Part shown: piece after piece, positions 7,326 to 13,594 of the stretch | Numbering within the stretch: the first letter of the stretch is position 1 | Layout of the letters: every line of letters begins with the position of its first letter | DNA from: JAFHCF01 sp048497495 | GTDB taxonomy: Bacteria > Pseudomonadota > Alphaproteobacteria > Rhizobiales > Ancalomicrobiaceae | NCBI GenBank assembly: GCA_048497495.1 | Contig: JAFHCF010000013.1 | Coordinates: 1-16,785, forward strand | DNA: 16,785 bases | Reading direction: 5' to 3' | Position numbers and translations under genes: made by a program | The notes under the pieces: model-generated | The model's database searches: none | Told to the model about the DNA's origin: nothing | What the model saw: only the letters and a program-made list of their open reading frames with translations

Positions 7326-7357
7326 GGTGGAATACGGCTTCGCCTATTCCACCCTAC
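7326..7357 (-). repeat. REP hairpin R6 (inverted, right end of REPIN 3)
   Basis: On the minus strand this is GTAG (7357-7354), GGTGGAATA (7353-7345), GGC-GAA-GCC, one unpaired G, and TATTCCACC (7334-7326). It combines both stem variants seen in R1 and R4. It lies 9 bases beyond the dedA stop on the minus strand, so the R5/R6 pair may end or protect the dedA transcript. Confidence 0.85.
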
Positions 7358-7366
7358 GGCAGCCCC

Positions 7367-7996
7367 TCACTTCAACTTCCCCGGCATCCACCGCCGCACC
7401 ACCCACACCGCCACCCCGACGCCGGCCACCAGCGCCGCCATCACCATCGATCCCGTCGCCGAATCCCCCTTCTCGAACAGGCTCCAGGCGATGGCGCCGA
7501 GCGAGCCGGGGAAGACCAGGATCGGGATCCAGACGATGGCCGAGCCGATGTTGGCGGCCTGGAAGACCGGGTGGGGCATGTGGGTGATGCCGGCGACGGT
7601 CGGCACACTCGCCCGCAAGGGGCCGATGAAGCGGCCGACGACGATCGCCGCCCAGCCCCAATGGGCGAAGACGTTGCGGGCGGCGGCGAGCATTTCCGGG
7701 TGGCGCGAGAAGGGCCACAGCCGGTCGACGCCGGGGCCGAGCCGGCGGCCGATCCAATAGGAGACGGTGTCGCCGAGCGCCGCGCCGATCACCCCGCCGA
7801 TCCAGACGTCGAGGAAGGGAATGGTGCCGGCGCCGACCAGCGCGCCGGTCGCCATCATGACGGCGGTCGCCGGCACCAGGACGCCGACGATCACCAGGCT
7901 CTCGCCGAAGGCCATCAGGCCATAGATCAGCCCGGCCCAGGCGCGGTGGGTCTCGATCAGGCGGAGGCTCGCGTCGAAGAATCCGGAGAAGTCCAT
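7367..7996 (-). CDS. DedA-family (VTT-domain) inner-membrane protein
   Basis: This is a polytopic membrane protein of 209 residues. DedA proteins are linked to lipid-carrier or phospholipid scrambling/flipping and envelope homeostasis. Seen motifs are GLMAFGESLVIVGVLVPATAV (26-46, re-entrant loop with E32), GDTVSYWIGRRLG (75-87), and the family hallmark GRFIGPLRASVPTVAG (121-136), with conserved F, R and P residues. Several hydrophobic segments follow, ending in the basic tail RRWMPGKLK. Start ATG 7996 (MDFSGFF) is chosen as the better fit; ATG 8038, 14 codons upstream, is possible because neither has a clear ribosome binding site. It lies downstream of the glycosyltransferase on the same strand with a 149-base gap, so co-transcription is possible but not certain. 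Confidence 0.88.
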   Translation of the reverse strand: MDFSGFFDASLRLIETHRAWAGLIYGLMAFGESLVIVGVLVPATAVMMATGALVGAGTIPFLDVWIGGVIGAALGDTVSYWIGRRLGPGVDRLWPFSRHPEMLAAARNVFAHWGWAAIVVGRFIGPLRASVPTVAGITHMPHPVFQAANIGSAIVWIPILVFPGSLGAIAWSLFEKGDSATGSMVMAALVAGVGVAVWVVRRWMPGKLK

Positions 7997-8145
7997 GGCC
8001 GCATCTTGGTCGAGCCGCGCCCCGCCGTCGATGCCCATCGCGAGCCTGAGGCCGAGATCGGCCGAGACCGCGAACGGGCCCTCGGCGTCGCCGCGCCACG
8101 GGCATCACCCGCCGCGCCCGAGCCGACGGGCGGGAGCCTGCCGGT

Positions 8146-8835
8146 TCAGTCGTCGGTCCAGTCGCCGGTCGGGGTGGGGAAACCCAGGCCGGAGGAGGTG
8201 ATGCGCAGGAGGCGGCCGAGGGTCGGGGTGGCGCGGCCCCCCTCGGAGGGTGGCAGGACCACCGCGTCGGCGCGCAGCGTATGGATGTCGGCGCGGGCGA
8301 TCCGGCCGACGAGGGCGCCGTGGCCGGCGGTGAGATCGGGGATGCGCGAGGTCAGCGCCTCGAGGTGGCGGCGGGAGATCAGCAGGCCCTGTTCGCGTAA
8401 GGGTCGGCCGAGGAGCGCGCCGGAGACCCCGACCACGCGCTCGGCGAGACGCGGACGCCAGCCGAATTCGTCGTAGACGATGCGGAAGGCGGCGACGTGG
8501 GCGTCGGCGCGACCGGCGCGCTCGGAACGGTCGACGAAGGTGGCGGCCTCGCGGAACCAGTCAGCCTCGAGGAAGACGTTGGGCGACAGGAGCAGGAACC
8601 AGGGGGCGCGGCGCGCCGCGTGGACGCCGGCCGTGACGCGGGCGAGCCAGCCGCCGGAGGCCTCCACCAGCGAGCAGCCGGCGGCGTCGGCGACGATCCG
8701 CGTGCCGTCCTTGGAGCCGGCGTCGACCACCACCACCTCGCGCACCACGCCCTCCGCCGCCGCCGACACCAGCGACGCCAGGGTGCGGGCGAGCCCTTCC
8801 TCGGAGTTCTCGGTCGGGATGACGACGGACAGCAT
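8146..8835 (-). CDS. Glycosyltransferase, family 2 (GT-A)
   Basis: This is a predicted sugar transferase of 229 residues. The N-terminal GT-A signature is clear: LSVVIPTENSEEGLARTLAS at 2-21, then VREVVVVDAGSKDGT (31-45), where D38 and D43 are typical nucleotide-sugar binding positions. The canonical DXD is not obvious; the stretch LLLSPNVFLEADW replaces it. A partly hydrophobic region with GVSGALLGRPLREQGLLISR lies near the middle. There is no clear membrane anchor. Donor and acceptor cannot be told. Start ATG 8835 begins the conserved MLSVVIPT; the frame stays open far upstream without homology. It is divergent from the radical SAM gene, with a 190-base gap holding a repeat pair. Confidence 0.82.
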   Translation of the reverse strand: MLSVVIPTENSEEGLARTLASLVSAAAEGVVREVVVVDAGSKDGTRIVADAAGCSLVEASGGWLARVTAGVHAARRAPWFLLLSPNVFLEADWFREAATFVDRSERAGRADAHVAAFRIVYDEFGWRPRLAERVVGVSGALLGRPLREQGLLISRRHLEALTSRIPDLTAGHGALVGRIARADIHTLRADAVVLPPSEGGRATPTLGRLLRITSSGLGFPTPTGDWTDD

Positions 8836-8899
8836 GGTCTTCGCGGCCCTCGAGAAGGTGGACGGTTGGGAGATCTCGCCGAAACCCGCGCCATTCCGA

Positions 8900-8937
8900 G
8901 GGTTCGAACACGGTGTCGTGTCATACACGGGGTTCGA
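8900..8937. promoter_or_regulatory. Repeat pair in divergent intergenic region (possible operator)
   Basis: GGGTTCGA occurs at 8900-8907 and 8930-8937, exactly 30 bases apart, on the same strand. Between them ACACG (8908-8912) can pair with CGTGT (8917-8921), and ACACGG recurs at 8925-8930. The region separates the divergent glycosyltransferase and radical SAM genes, so it could bind a regulator on one DNA face (about three helical turns). No convincing -35/-10 pair was found, so the role is speculative. Confidence 0.3.
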
Positions 8938-9025
8938 TCGCTTAACCAGCGGGCGCCCCCTGGCGAATCGACGATTTTCGAGGCATGTTCTCGTCTTGTT
9001 CCGCCATGAGGTCCAAGATCCGTCG

Positions 9026-10225
9026 ATGAAGCATCGCGCCCGGCCCCGCAGGATCGATGTCGAGCCCGTCCCCGAGGAGACGGACGGCGATCGGCCGATC
9101 CGCGACATCTCGCAGGACCGCTTCGAGGGCGGCGCGGTGGTGCTCGACGCGCGCGTCGAGGCGGAGCGGCGGCGCGGGCGCGGGGCGATCGCCAACGTCT
9201 CCGGGCGCTTCGAGAGCGAGACCCGGGTCGGCTTCGACGACGGCTGGGGCAGCCTCGGCGCGTTGCCGCCGCTGAGGACCGAAGTGACGATCGAGAAGCC
9301 GAAGACGATCATCACCCGCAATTCCTCGCCCGACATCGGCTTCGATCGCTCGATCAATCCCTATCGCGGCTGCGAGCACGGCTGTTCCTACTGTTTCGCC
9401 CGGCCGACCCACGCCTACATGGGGCTGTCGCCGGGGCTCGACTTCGAAACCCGGCTCTTCGCCAAGCCCAACGCGGCGAGCCTGCTCGAGCGCGAGCTCG
9501 GCGCCTCGGGCTACAAGTGCCGGCCGATCGCCATCGGCACCAACACCGATCCTTATCAGCCGATCGAGAAGCGCTTCGGGCTGATGCGCGAGATCCTCGA
9601 GGTCTTGGAGCGGACCGGGCATCCGGTGACGATCGTCACCAAGTCGGCCCTGGTGCTGCGCGACGTCGACATTCTCGCCCGCATGGGGGCGCGCGGGCTG
9701 GCCAAGGTGGCGATCTCGGTGACCACCCTCGACCGGCGCATGTCACGCTCGATGGAGCCGCGCGCCGCCGCGCCCGAGAAGCGGCTTCAGGCGATCCGCG
9801 GGCTGGCGGAGGCCGGGGTGCCGACCGGCGTCCTGGTGGCGCCGGTGATCCCGGCGCTCAACGATTTCGAGATCGAGCGCATCCTCGAGGCGGCGCGCGA
9901 CGTGGGCGCGGTGGAGGCGGGATACGTGCTGTTGCGCCTGCCGCTCGAGGTCTCGGAAATCTTCAAGGACTGGCTGCTCGAGCACCATCCCGATCGCTAT
10001 CGTCACGTCCTGACGATTCTGCGCGCCATGCGCGACGGCAAGGACTACGACGCCCAATGGGGCCGGCGCATGCGCGGGTCGGGGCCTTATGCCGCGACCA
10101 TCCGCAAGCGCTTCGAGACCGCCACCCGCCGGCTCGGGCTCGCCAAGGGCTCGGGGCGCGCCGAACTGCGCTGCGATCTCTTCCTCCCGCCGCTCGGCGA
10201 CGGGCGCCAATTGTCGTTGTTCTGA
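9026..10225 (+). CDS. Radical SAM protein, PA0069/SplB-like family
   Basis: This 399-residue radical S-adenosylmethionine protein belongs to a widespread family resembling spore photoproduct lyase-type enzymes, without a proven reaction. The 4Fe-4S motif is CxxxCxxC: C116, C120, C123 in NPYRGCEHGCSYCFARP. Around it are ITRNSSPDIGFDRSINPYRG (96-115) and the TNTDPYQPIEKRFGLMREIL region typical of the family. Residues 1-90 are a basic, family-specific N-terminal part (RGRGAIANVSGRFE). The C-terminus ends in CDLFLPPLGDGRQLSLF, a family-like tail. ATG 9026 is the chosen start; no strong ribosome binding site precedes it. The VOC gene starts 13 bases after its stop and rnhB overlaps that one, so the three are probably one operon. 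Confidence 0.88.
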   Translation: MKHRARPRRIDVEPVPEETDGDRPIRDISQDRFEGGAVVLDARVEAERRRGRGAIANVSGRFESETRVGFDDGWGSLGALPPLRTEVTIEKPKTIITRNSSPDIGFDRSINPYRGCEHGCSYCFARPTHAYMGLSPGLDFETRLFAKPNAASLLERELGASGYKCRPIAIGTNTDPYQPIEKRFGLMREILEVLERTGHPVTIVTKSALVLRDVDILARMGARGLAKVAISVTTLDRRMSRSMEPRAAAPEKRLQAIRGLAEAGVPTGVLVAPVIPALNDFEIERILEAARDVGAVEAGYVLLRLPLEVSEIFKDWLLEHHPDRYRHVLTILRAMRDGKDYDAQWGRRMRGSGPYAATIRKRFETATRRLGLAKGSGRAELRCDLFLPPLGDGRQLSLF

Positions 10226-10238
10226 AGCGAGGTCCGCC

Positions 10239-10673
10239 ATGGTGCTCCGTCTCTCCCTCGTCACTCTCGGCGTCGCCGATCTTTCGCGATCGATCGCCTT
10301 CTACGGCGGGCTCGGGCTCACGCCCGGGCCGGCGAGCAACGAGGCCGTCGCCTTCTTCGACATGGACGGCGTCATCCTCGCCCTCTACGGCCGAAAGGCG
10401 CTGGCCGACGACGCGGGCATCTCGGCGGCCGGCGAGGGCTTTCGCGCCGTGACGCTGGCCTGGAACCTCGCCGGTGAGGCGGAGACCGACGCCGCCTTCG
10501 CGCTCGCGCTCGCCGCCGGCGGGCAGGCGGTGAAGGCGCCGGAGAAGGTCTTCTGGGGCGGCTATTCCGGCTATTTCACCGACCCCGACGGCCATCTCTG
10601 GGAGGTCGCCCACAACCCGTTCTTCCCCCTCGACGGGCGCGGCGTCACCCGGCTGCCGGAGGCTCCCCGATGA
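10239..10673 (+). CDS. VOC-family (glyoxalase/dioxygenase superfamily) protein
   Basis: This is a single vicinal-oxygen-chelate domain pair of 144 residues. The first module is LRLSLVTLGVADLSRSIAFYGGLGL (3-27) with the FFDMDGVILALYGR strand. The second includes FWGGYSGYFTDPDGHLWEVAHNPF near the C-terminus, where DPDGHLWEV carries the usual C-terminal metal glutamate. The first strand lacks the common metal histidine (SLVTLGV instead of HVTL), so metal binding may differ from glyoxalase I. Substrate is unknown; members include resistance proteins and dioxygenases. A ribosome binding site (GAGG) lies 7 bases before ATG 10239. The stop overlaps the rnhB start as ATGA, indicating translational coupling. 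Confidence 0.87.
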   Translation: MVLRLSLVTLGVADLSRSIAFYGGLGLTPGPASNEAVAFFDMDGVILALYGRKALADDAGISAAGEGFRAVTLAWNLAGEAETDAAFALALAAGGQAVKAPEKVFWGGYSGYFTDPDGHLWEVAHNPFFPLDGRGVTRLPEAPR

Positions 10674-11329
10674 CGCGGATGTCGAAGGCGACGGGGGCGG
10701 GGCGGGTCAAGCCGCCGGGTCCCGACGACCGTCACGAGCGGGCCGCGGGGTTCCCCGGACGGCGGATCGCCGGCGTCGACGAGGTCGGGCGCGGGCCGAT
10801 CGCCGGGCCGGTGGTGGCGGCCGCCGTGGTGCTCGATCCGGCGCGCGTGCCGGTCGGGCTGAACGATTCCAAGAAGCTCTCGGAGAAGGTGCGCGAGCGG
10901 CTGTTCGAGGAGATCTGCGCCCATCACGCCGTGTCGGTGGCGCTCGGCTCGGTCGCCCGGATCGATGCGACCGACATCCGCGCGGCGACGCTCGACGCCA
11001 TGCGACGGGCGGTGGCGGGTCTGTGGGAGACCCCCGATCACGCCCTGATCGACGGTATCGACGTGCCGCCGGGGCTCCCCTGCCCCGGCACGGCGATCAC
11101 CGGGGGCGACGGGGCATCGGTCTCGATCGCCGCCGCCTCGATCGTCGCCAAGGTGCTGCGCGACCGGTTGATGAAGCTCGCCGCGATCGAACATCCCGGC
11201 TACGGCTTCGAGAAGCACAAGGGCTACGGCGTCGCCGCCCATATGGAGGCGCTCGATCGGCTCGGCGCCACGCCGCTGCACCGCAGGAGCTTCGCCCCGG
11301 TGGCGCGGGTGATCGCCTCCCCGCGCTGA
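10670..11329 (+). CDS. rnhB: Ribonuclease HII
   Basis: RNase HII cuts the RNA strand at single ribonucleotides or RNA primers in DNA and starts ribonucleotide excision repair. The protein is 219 residues. The catalytic D37-E38 is in AGVDEVGRGPIAGPVVAAAV (34-53). D128 (ALIDGI) and D147 (TGGDGAS) complete the DEDD set with the expected spacing. LNDSKKLSEKVR (64-75), ASIVAKVLRDRLM (156-168) and YGFEKHKGYG (178-187) are further family blocks. The first 30 residues are a nonconserved basic extension; an in-frame ATG at 10679 is an alternative start. ATG 10670 overlaps the VOC stop. The gene ends 6 bases from the converging gamma-glutamylcyclotransferase-like gene. Confidence 0.95.
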   Translation: MTRMSKATGAGRVKPPGPDDRHERAAGFPGRRIAGVDEVGRGPIAGPVVAAAVVLDPARVPVGLNDSKKLSEKVRERLFEEICAHHAVSVALGSVARIDATDIRAATLDAMRRAVAGLWETPDHALIDGIDVPPGLPCPGTAITGGDGASVSIAAASIVAKVLRDRLMKLAAIEHPGYGFEKHKGYGVAAHMEALDRLGATPLHRRSFAPVARVIASPR

Positions 11330-11335
11330 GGGGTC

Positions 11336-11920
11336 TCAGGCGGCCGGCTGGGGAATAGCGAATTCGGAGGTGCAGACCTTGGCGAATTCGGTGAAGCCGG
11401 CGGCCTCGAGGATCTCGAGGGCGGTGATCCGGGCCGGCCGGTCGGCATCCGGGTCCGGCACCGTCGGCGCGACGGCGAGGGCGGCGACGTCGGCGGCCGG
11501 CAGGCCCGCCTGCATGCCGCCGGCGACGATCAGGGCGCGATACCAGTCGTAGGGCGCCATCGGCTCGTTCGCCTCGCGGGCGAGGTAGACGGTGACGTCG
11601 GAGATCGTCTCGCCGGTCTCGTCGGTGACGGTGAAGTCCTCGTGGCGCAGATAGACCGGGGGATCGCGATCGAAGCCCTCGGCGGTGTCGAGCGCGGGCC
11701 GGTCGGCGAGGTCGATGTCGTAGAGACGGCCGTGGACGACGTCACCCGGCTCGGCCTCGATCAGCGTCGCCTTGCCGGAGCCGTCGAAGCTCTTCGACTG
11801 GAAGGCGAGACGCCAGCCCGCGACCGAGACGAGGCCGAGCGGCGTGGCGCTCGGACAGCGGGCGGCGAGGCGCTCGGCGAGCAGGTTCGAGCCATAGGCG
11901 AAATAGCGAAAACGCGGCAT
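11336..11920 (-). CDS. Gamma-glutamylcyclotransferase-like protein
   Basis: This is a GGCT/AIG2-fold protein of 194 residues. Family members convert gamma-glutamyl compounds to 5-oxoproline plus the free amine. The substrate-binding loop is FAYGSNLL (7-14). The likely catalytic glutamate is E81 in LDTAEGFDRDPPVYLR (77-92). The segment VHGRLYDID (62-70) is the usual strand before it. The C-terminal part (ARITALEILEAAGFTEFAKVCTS) is a helix-rich extension. The start is ATG 11920, with AGGTG a few bases upstream; a GTG two codons earlier (11926) is also possible. It is convergent with rnhB, with only 6 bases between stops. The exact substrate cannot be told. Confidence 0.85.
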   Translation of the reverse strand: MPRFRYFAYGSNLLAERLAARCPSATPLGLVSVAGWRLAFQSKSFDGSGKATLIEAEPGDVVHGRLYDIDLADRPALDTAEGFDRDPPVYLRHEDFTVTDETGETISDVTVYLAREANEPMAPYDWYRALIVAGGMQAGLPAADVAALAVAPTVPDPDADRPARITALEILEAAGFTEFAKVCTSEFAIPQPAA

Positions 11921-12083
11921 GGACACCTCGTGTCGGTCGATCTGGCGATCGAGATAGGTGAAAATCCCGGCGATAAGGCGGCAATCCGATGGCGAAGCCG
12001 GGCGGGGCCCGCCCTGGGGATTGCGTCCGCCATCCGTAGGGCGCGCCGGCGGCTCGGATCGGCAAGCGCGCCGACGAGACGCG

Positions 12084-12115
12084 AAACCCGCGCCCTCTCA
12101 CGAGAGCGCGGGTTC
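12084..12115 (-). terminator. Hairpin terminator after the F0 operon
   Basis: AACCCGCGC (12085-12093) pairs with GCGCGGGTT (12106-12114) around a 12-base loop that can itself pair partly (TCTC/GAGA). On the minus strand the stem ends in GGGTTTCG, a short T run. It lies about 30 bases past the atpF stop. The shape suggests intrinsic termination, though the T run is short. Confidence 0.65.
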
Positions 12116-12144
12116 CATGAAGTCTCACCCGGATGCGGCGCGGC

Positions 12145-12636
12145 TCAATTGAGCTTGGCGGCGACCTCGGCGATGCCCTTGGCGACCAGCTCGGTGCCGG
12201 TGGAGCCGGCGACCTTGCCGACGAGCAACTTCTCGGCGGCGGCCACCGCGATGTCGACGGCGCGCGAACGCACCTCGGCGATCGCCTGAACCTCGGCCTG
12301 GGCGATCTTCGCCTCGGCCGCCTTGGTGCGGCGAACGATCAGTTCCTCCAGCGCCTTGGTGGTCTCGGCGGCGGCCATGTCGGCGAGGGCCTTGGCCTCG
12401 GCGATGATCGACTGGGCCTCGAGCTCGGCGTCGGCGGCCTTCTGCCGATAGGCGGCGAGCAGTTGCTCGGCCTCCTCGCGCAGACGCTTGGCTTCCGACA
12501 ACTCGCTCTCGATCGCGGCGACCTTGCCGTCGAGCGCGACGGCGATCTTGCCCGGCACCTTGAGATAGGTGATGACGCCGAAGAAGATCAGCAGCGAGAC
12601 GAAGGCCCACAGAGAGGCGAGAGACGTCGCGTCCAT
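12145..12636 (-). CDS. atpF: ATP synthase F0 subunit b
   Basis: Subunit b forms the peripheral stalk that holds F1 against rotation. The protein is 163 residues, usual length. One N-terminal membrane helix is present (about 8-26, LWAFVSLLIFFGVITYLKV), followed by PGKIAVALDGKVAAIESELSEAKRLREEAEQLL and a long Ala/Glu/Lys-rich coiled coil to the C-terminus. Start ATG 12636 has a strong ribosome binding site (GAGGAGAT). It is the last gene of the F0 operon, 10 bases after the b' gene. In alphaproteobacteria b and b' form a heterodimer. A terminator-like hairpin follows. Confidence 0.95.
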   Translation of the reverse strand: MDATSLASLWAFVSLLIFFGVITYLKVPGKIAVALDGKVAAIESELSEAKRLREEAEQLLAAYRQKAADAELEAQSIIAEAKALADMAAAETTKALEELIVRRTKAAEAKIAQAEVQAIAEVRSRAVDIAVAAAEKLLVGKVAGSTGTELVAKGIAEVAAKLN

Positions 12637-12646
12637 GAGTATCTCC

Positions 12647-13195
12647 TCAACTGCGCGTCACGGCGGCGACGGCCGCTGCGACATCGTCACGACCGACGGA
12701 CTCGCCGGTCAGGGCGGTGACCAGGTCCTCGGCCGTCTCGGCGGCGATGCCGTCGACTTCGGACAGAGCCTTGGCCTTGATGCCGGCGATGATGGTCTCG
12801 GCGGCGGCGATCTTGGCGGAGAGACCGGCTTCGGCCTCGTGGCGCTTGGCGTCGACCGAGGCGTTGAGCGCGGCGCGGGTGTCCGCGGCGATCCCCTGGG
12901 CCTTGCGACGCGCTTCGGCCAGAGACTTCTCGTAGGCCGCGCCGGCGGCTTCCGATTCGGCCTTCAGGCGATTGGCTTCCTCGAGATCGCGAGCGATCTT
13001 CTCGGAACGCGCCTCGAGGATGCCGCCGATGCGCGGCAGCACGACCTTCGCCATCAGCACATAGAAGAGGCCGAAGGTGATCGCGAGCCAGAGGAGCTGG
13101 GACGCGAAGGTCGAGCTGTCGAACGGGGGAAACGCCCCGCCGTGCTGCGCGCCGTCCTGTTGCACCGCGGTCGTGGTGTGCGTGTTGTCAGCCAT
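12647..13195 (-). CDS. atpF2: ATP synthase F0 subunit b'
   Basis: This is the second stalk subunit, typical of phototrophs and alphaproteobacteria. It has 182 residues. A short polar, low-complexity N-terminus (MADNTHTTTAVQQDGAQHGG) precedes the conserved FPPFDSSTFASQLLWLAITF and one membrane helix (about 33-54), then VVLPRIGGILEARSEKIARDLEEANRLK and a long coiled coil. ATG 13195 (MADN) is preferred over an upstream in-frame start at 13246 because the extra residues look random. The ribosome binding site is weak. It lies 117 bases from atpE, the gap holding two hairpins. Confidence 0.93.
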   Translation of the reverse strand: MADNTHTTTAVQQDGAQHGGAFPPFDSSTFASQLLWLAITFGLFYVLMAKVVLPRIGGILEARSEKIARDLEEANRLKAESEAAGAAYEKSLAEARRKAQGIAADTRAALNASVDAKRHEAEAGLSAKIAAAETIIAGIKAKALSEVDGIAAETAEDLVTALTGESVGRDDVAAAVAAVTRS

Positions 13196-13216
13196 CTCGA
13201 CGATCCCGGATGATCC

Positions 13217-13280
13217 GATCCCGCACGGCTCGCGCACGGGATCCACGGAAGATCACCGGCCGTCCACGAGGGTCGGCCGG
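13217..13280 (-). other. Two hairpins between atpE and the b' gene
   Basis: Hairpin A: GATCCCG (13217-13223) with CGGGATC (13237-13243), 13-base loop. Hairpin B: CCGGCCG (13256-13262) with CGGCCGG (13274-13280), 11-base loop. On the minus strand B is transcribed first, 32 bases after the atpE stop. Neither has a T run. Such hairpins after atpE can attenuate readthrough or protect the atpE message so that the c ring is made in excess; here this is inference. Confidence 0.45.
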
Positions 13281-13312
13281 AGATTCGTGAAGTGCTCGAC
13301 CGCCCGAAGGGA

Positions 13313-13537
13313 TCAGGCGAAGAGCAGGATCAGCGCGACGAGCAGCGAGAAGATGCCGAGCGCTTCGGTCACGGCGAAGCCGAAGATCAGGCGGCCGAAC
13401 TGGCCATCGGCGGCGGCCGGGTTGCGCAGGGCGCCGGCGAGGTAGCTGCCGAAGATGGTGCCGAGACCGATGCCCGCACCAGCCATGCCGAGAGTGGCGA
13501 TGCCGGCGCCGAGGTACTTTGCAGCTTGCGGATCCAT
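13313..13537 (-). CDS. atpE: ATP synthase F0 subunit c
   Basis: Subunit c is the proteolipid of the rotor ring, which carries protons through the membrane. It has 74 residues and two membrane helices (about 8-33 and 48-73). The first helix has the glycine repeat G20-A-G22-I-G24-L-G26. The polar loop is RNPAAADGQ (38-46). The ion-binding carboxylate is E58 in FAVTEALGIFS. Nothing in the sequence suggests sodium coupling. Start ATG 13537 has a strong ribosome binding site (AAGGAG). It is the third gene of the F0 operon; the strong start signal fits the need for many copies per complex. Confidence 0.97.
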   Translation of the reverse strand: MDPQAAKYLGAGIATLGMAGAGIGLGTIFGSYLAGALRNPAAADGQFGRLIFGFAVTEALGIFSLLVALILLFA

Positions 13538-13594
13538 CAGAGTGCTCCTTCGGTGATGGGTTTCAATTCCAGATTTCGTCCGCGTCCTCCGGCC

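Larger units (their letters stand above)
6420..7357. mobile_element. REPIN/RAYT locus: tyrosine transposase with three inverted REP pairs
   Basis: This locus fills the whole gap between the ETF-QO and dedA genes. It holds one RAYT gene (6543-7067) and six REP-like hairpins arranged as three convergent pairs: R1/R2 (6420-6518), R3/R4 (7064-7187) and R5/R6 (7279-7357). In each pair the GTAG foot, where present, is at the outer end; this is the REPIN architecture described for RAYT-associated repeats. The hairpins share a 9-base stem of form GG(C/T)G(G/C)AATA, a short inner GGC-GAA-GCC helix and a single unpaired base. RAYTs are usually single-copy, vertically kept genes that act on dispersed REPINs, so this may be a resident locus rather than a jumping element. 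No target duplication is evident. Confidence 0.85.

Noticed and set aside
6521..8476. Long plus-strand frame running through the RAYT gene, REPs and antisense of dedA
   Set aside because: It crosses unrelated features in a shifted frame and has no family similarity.
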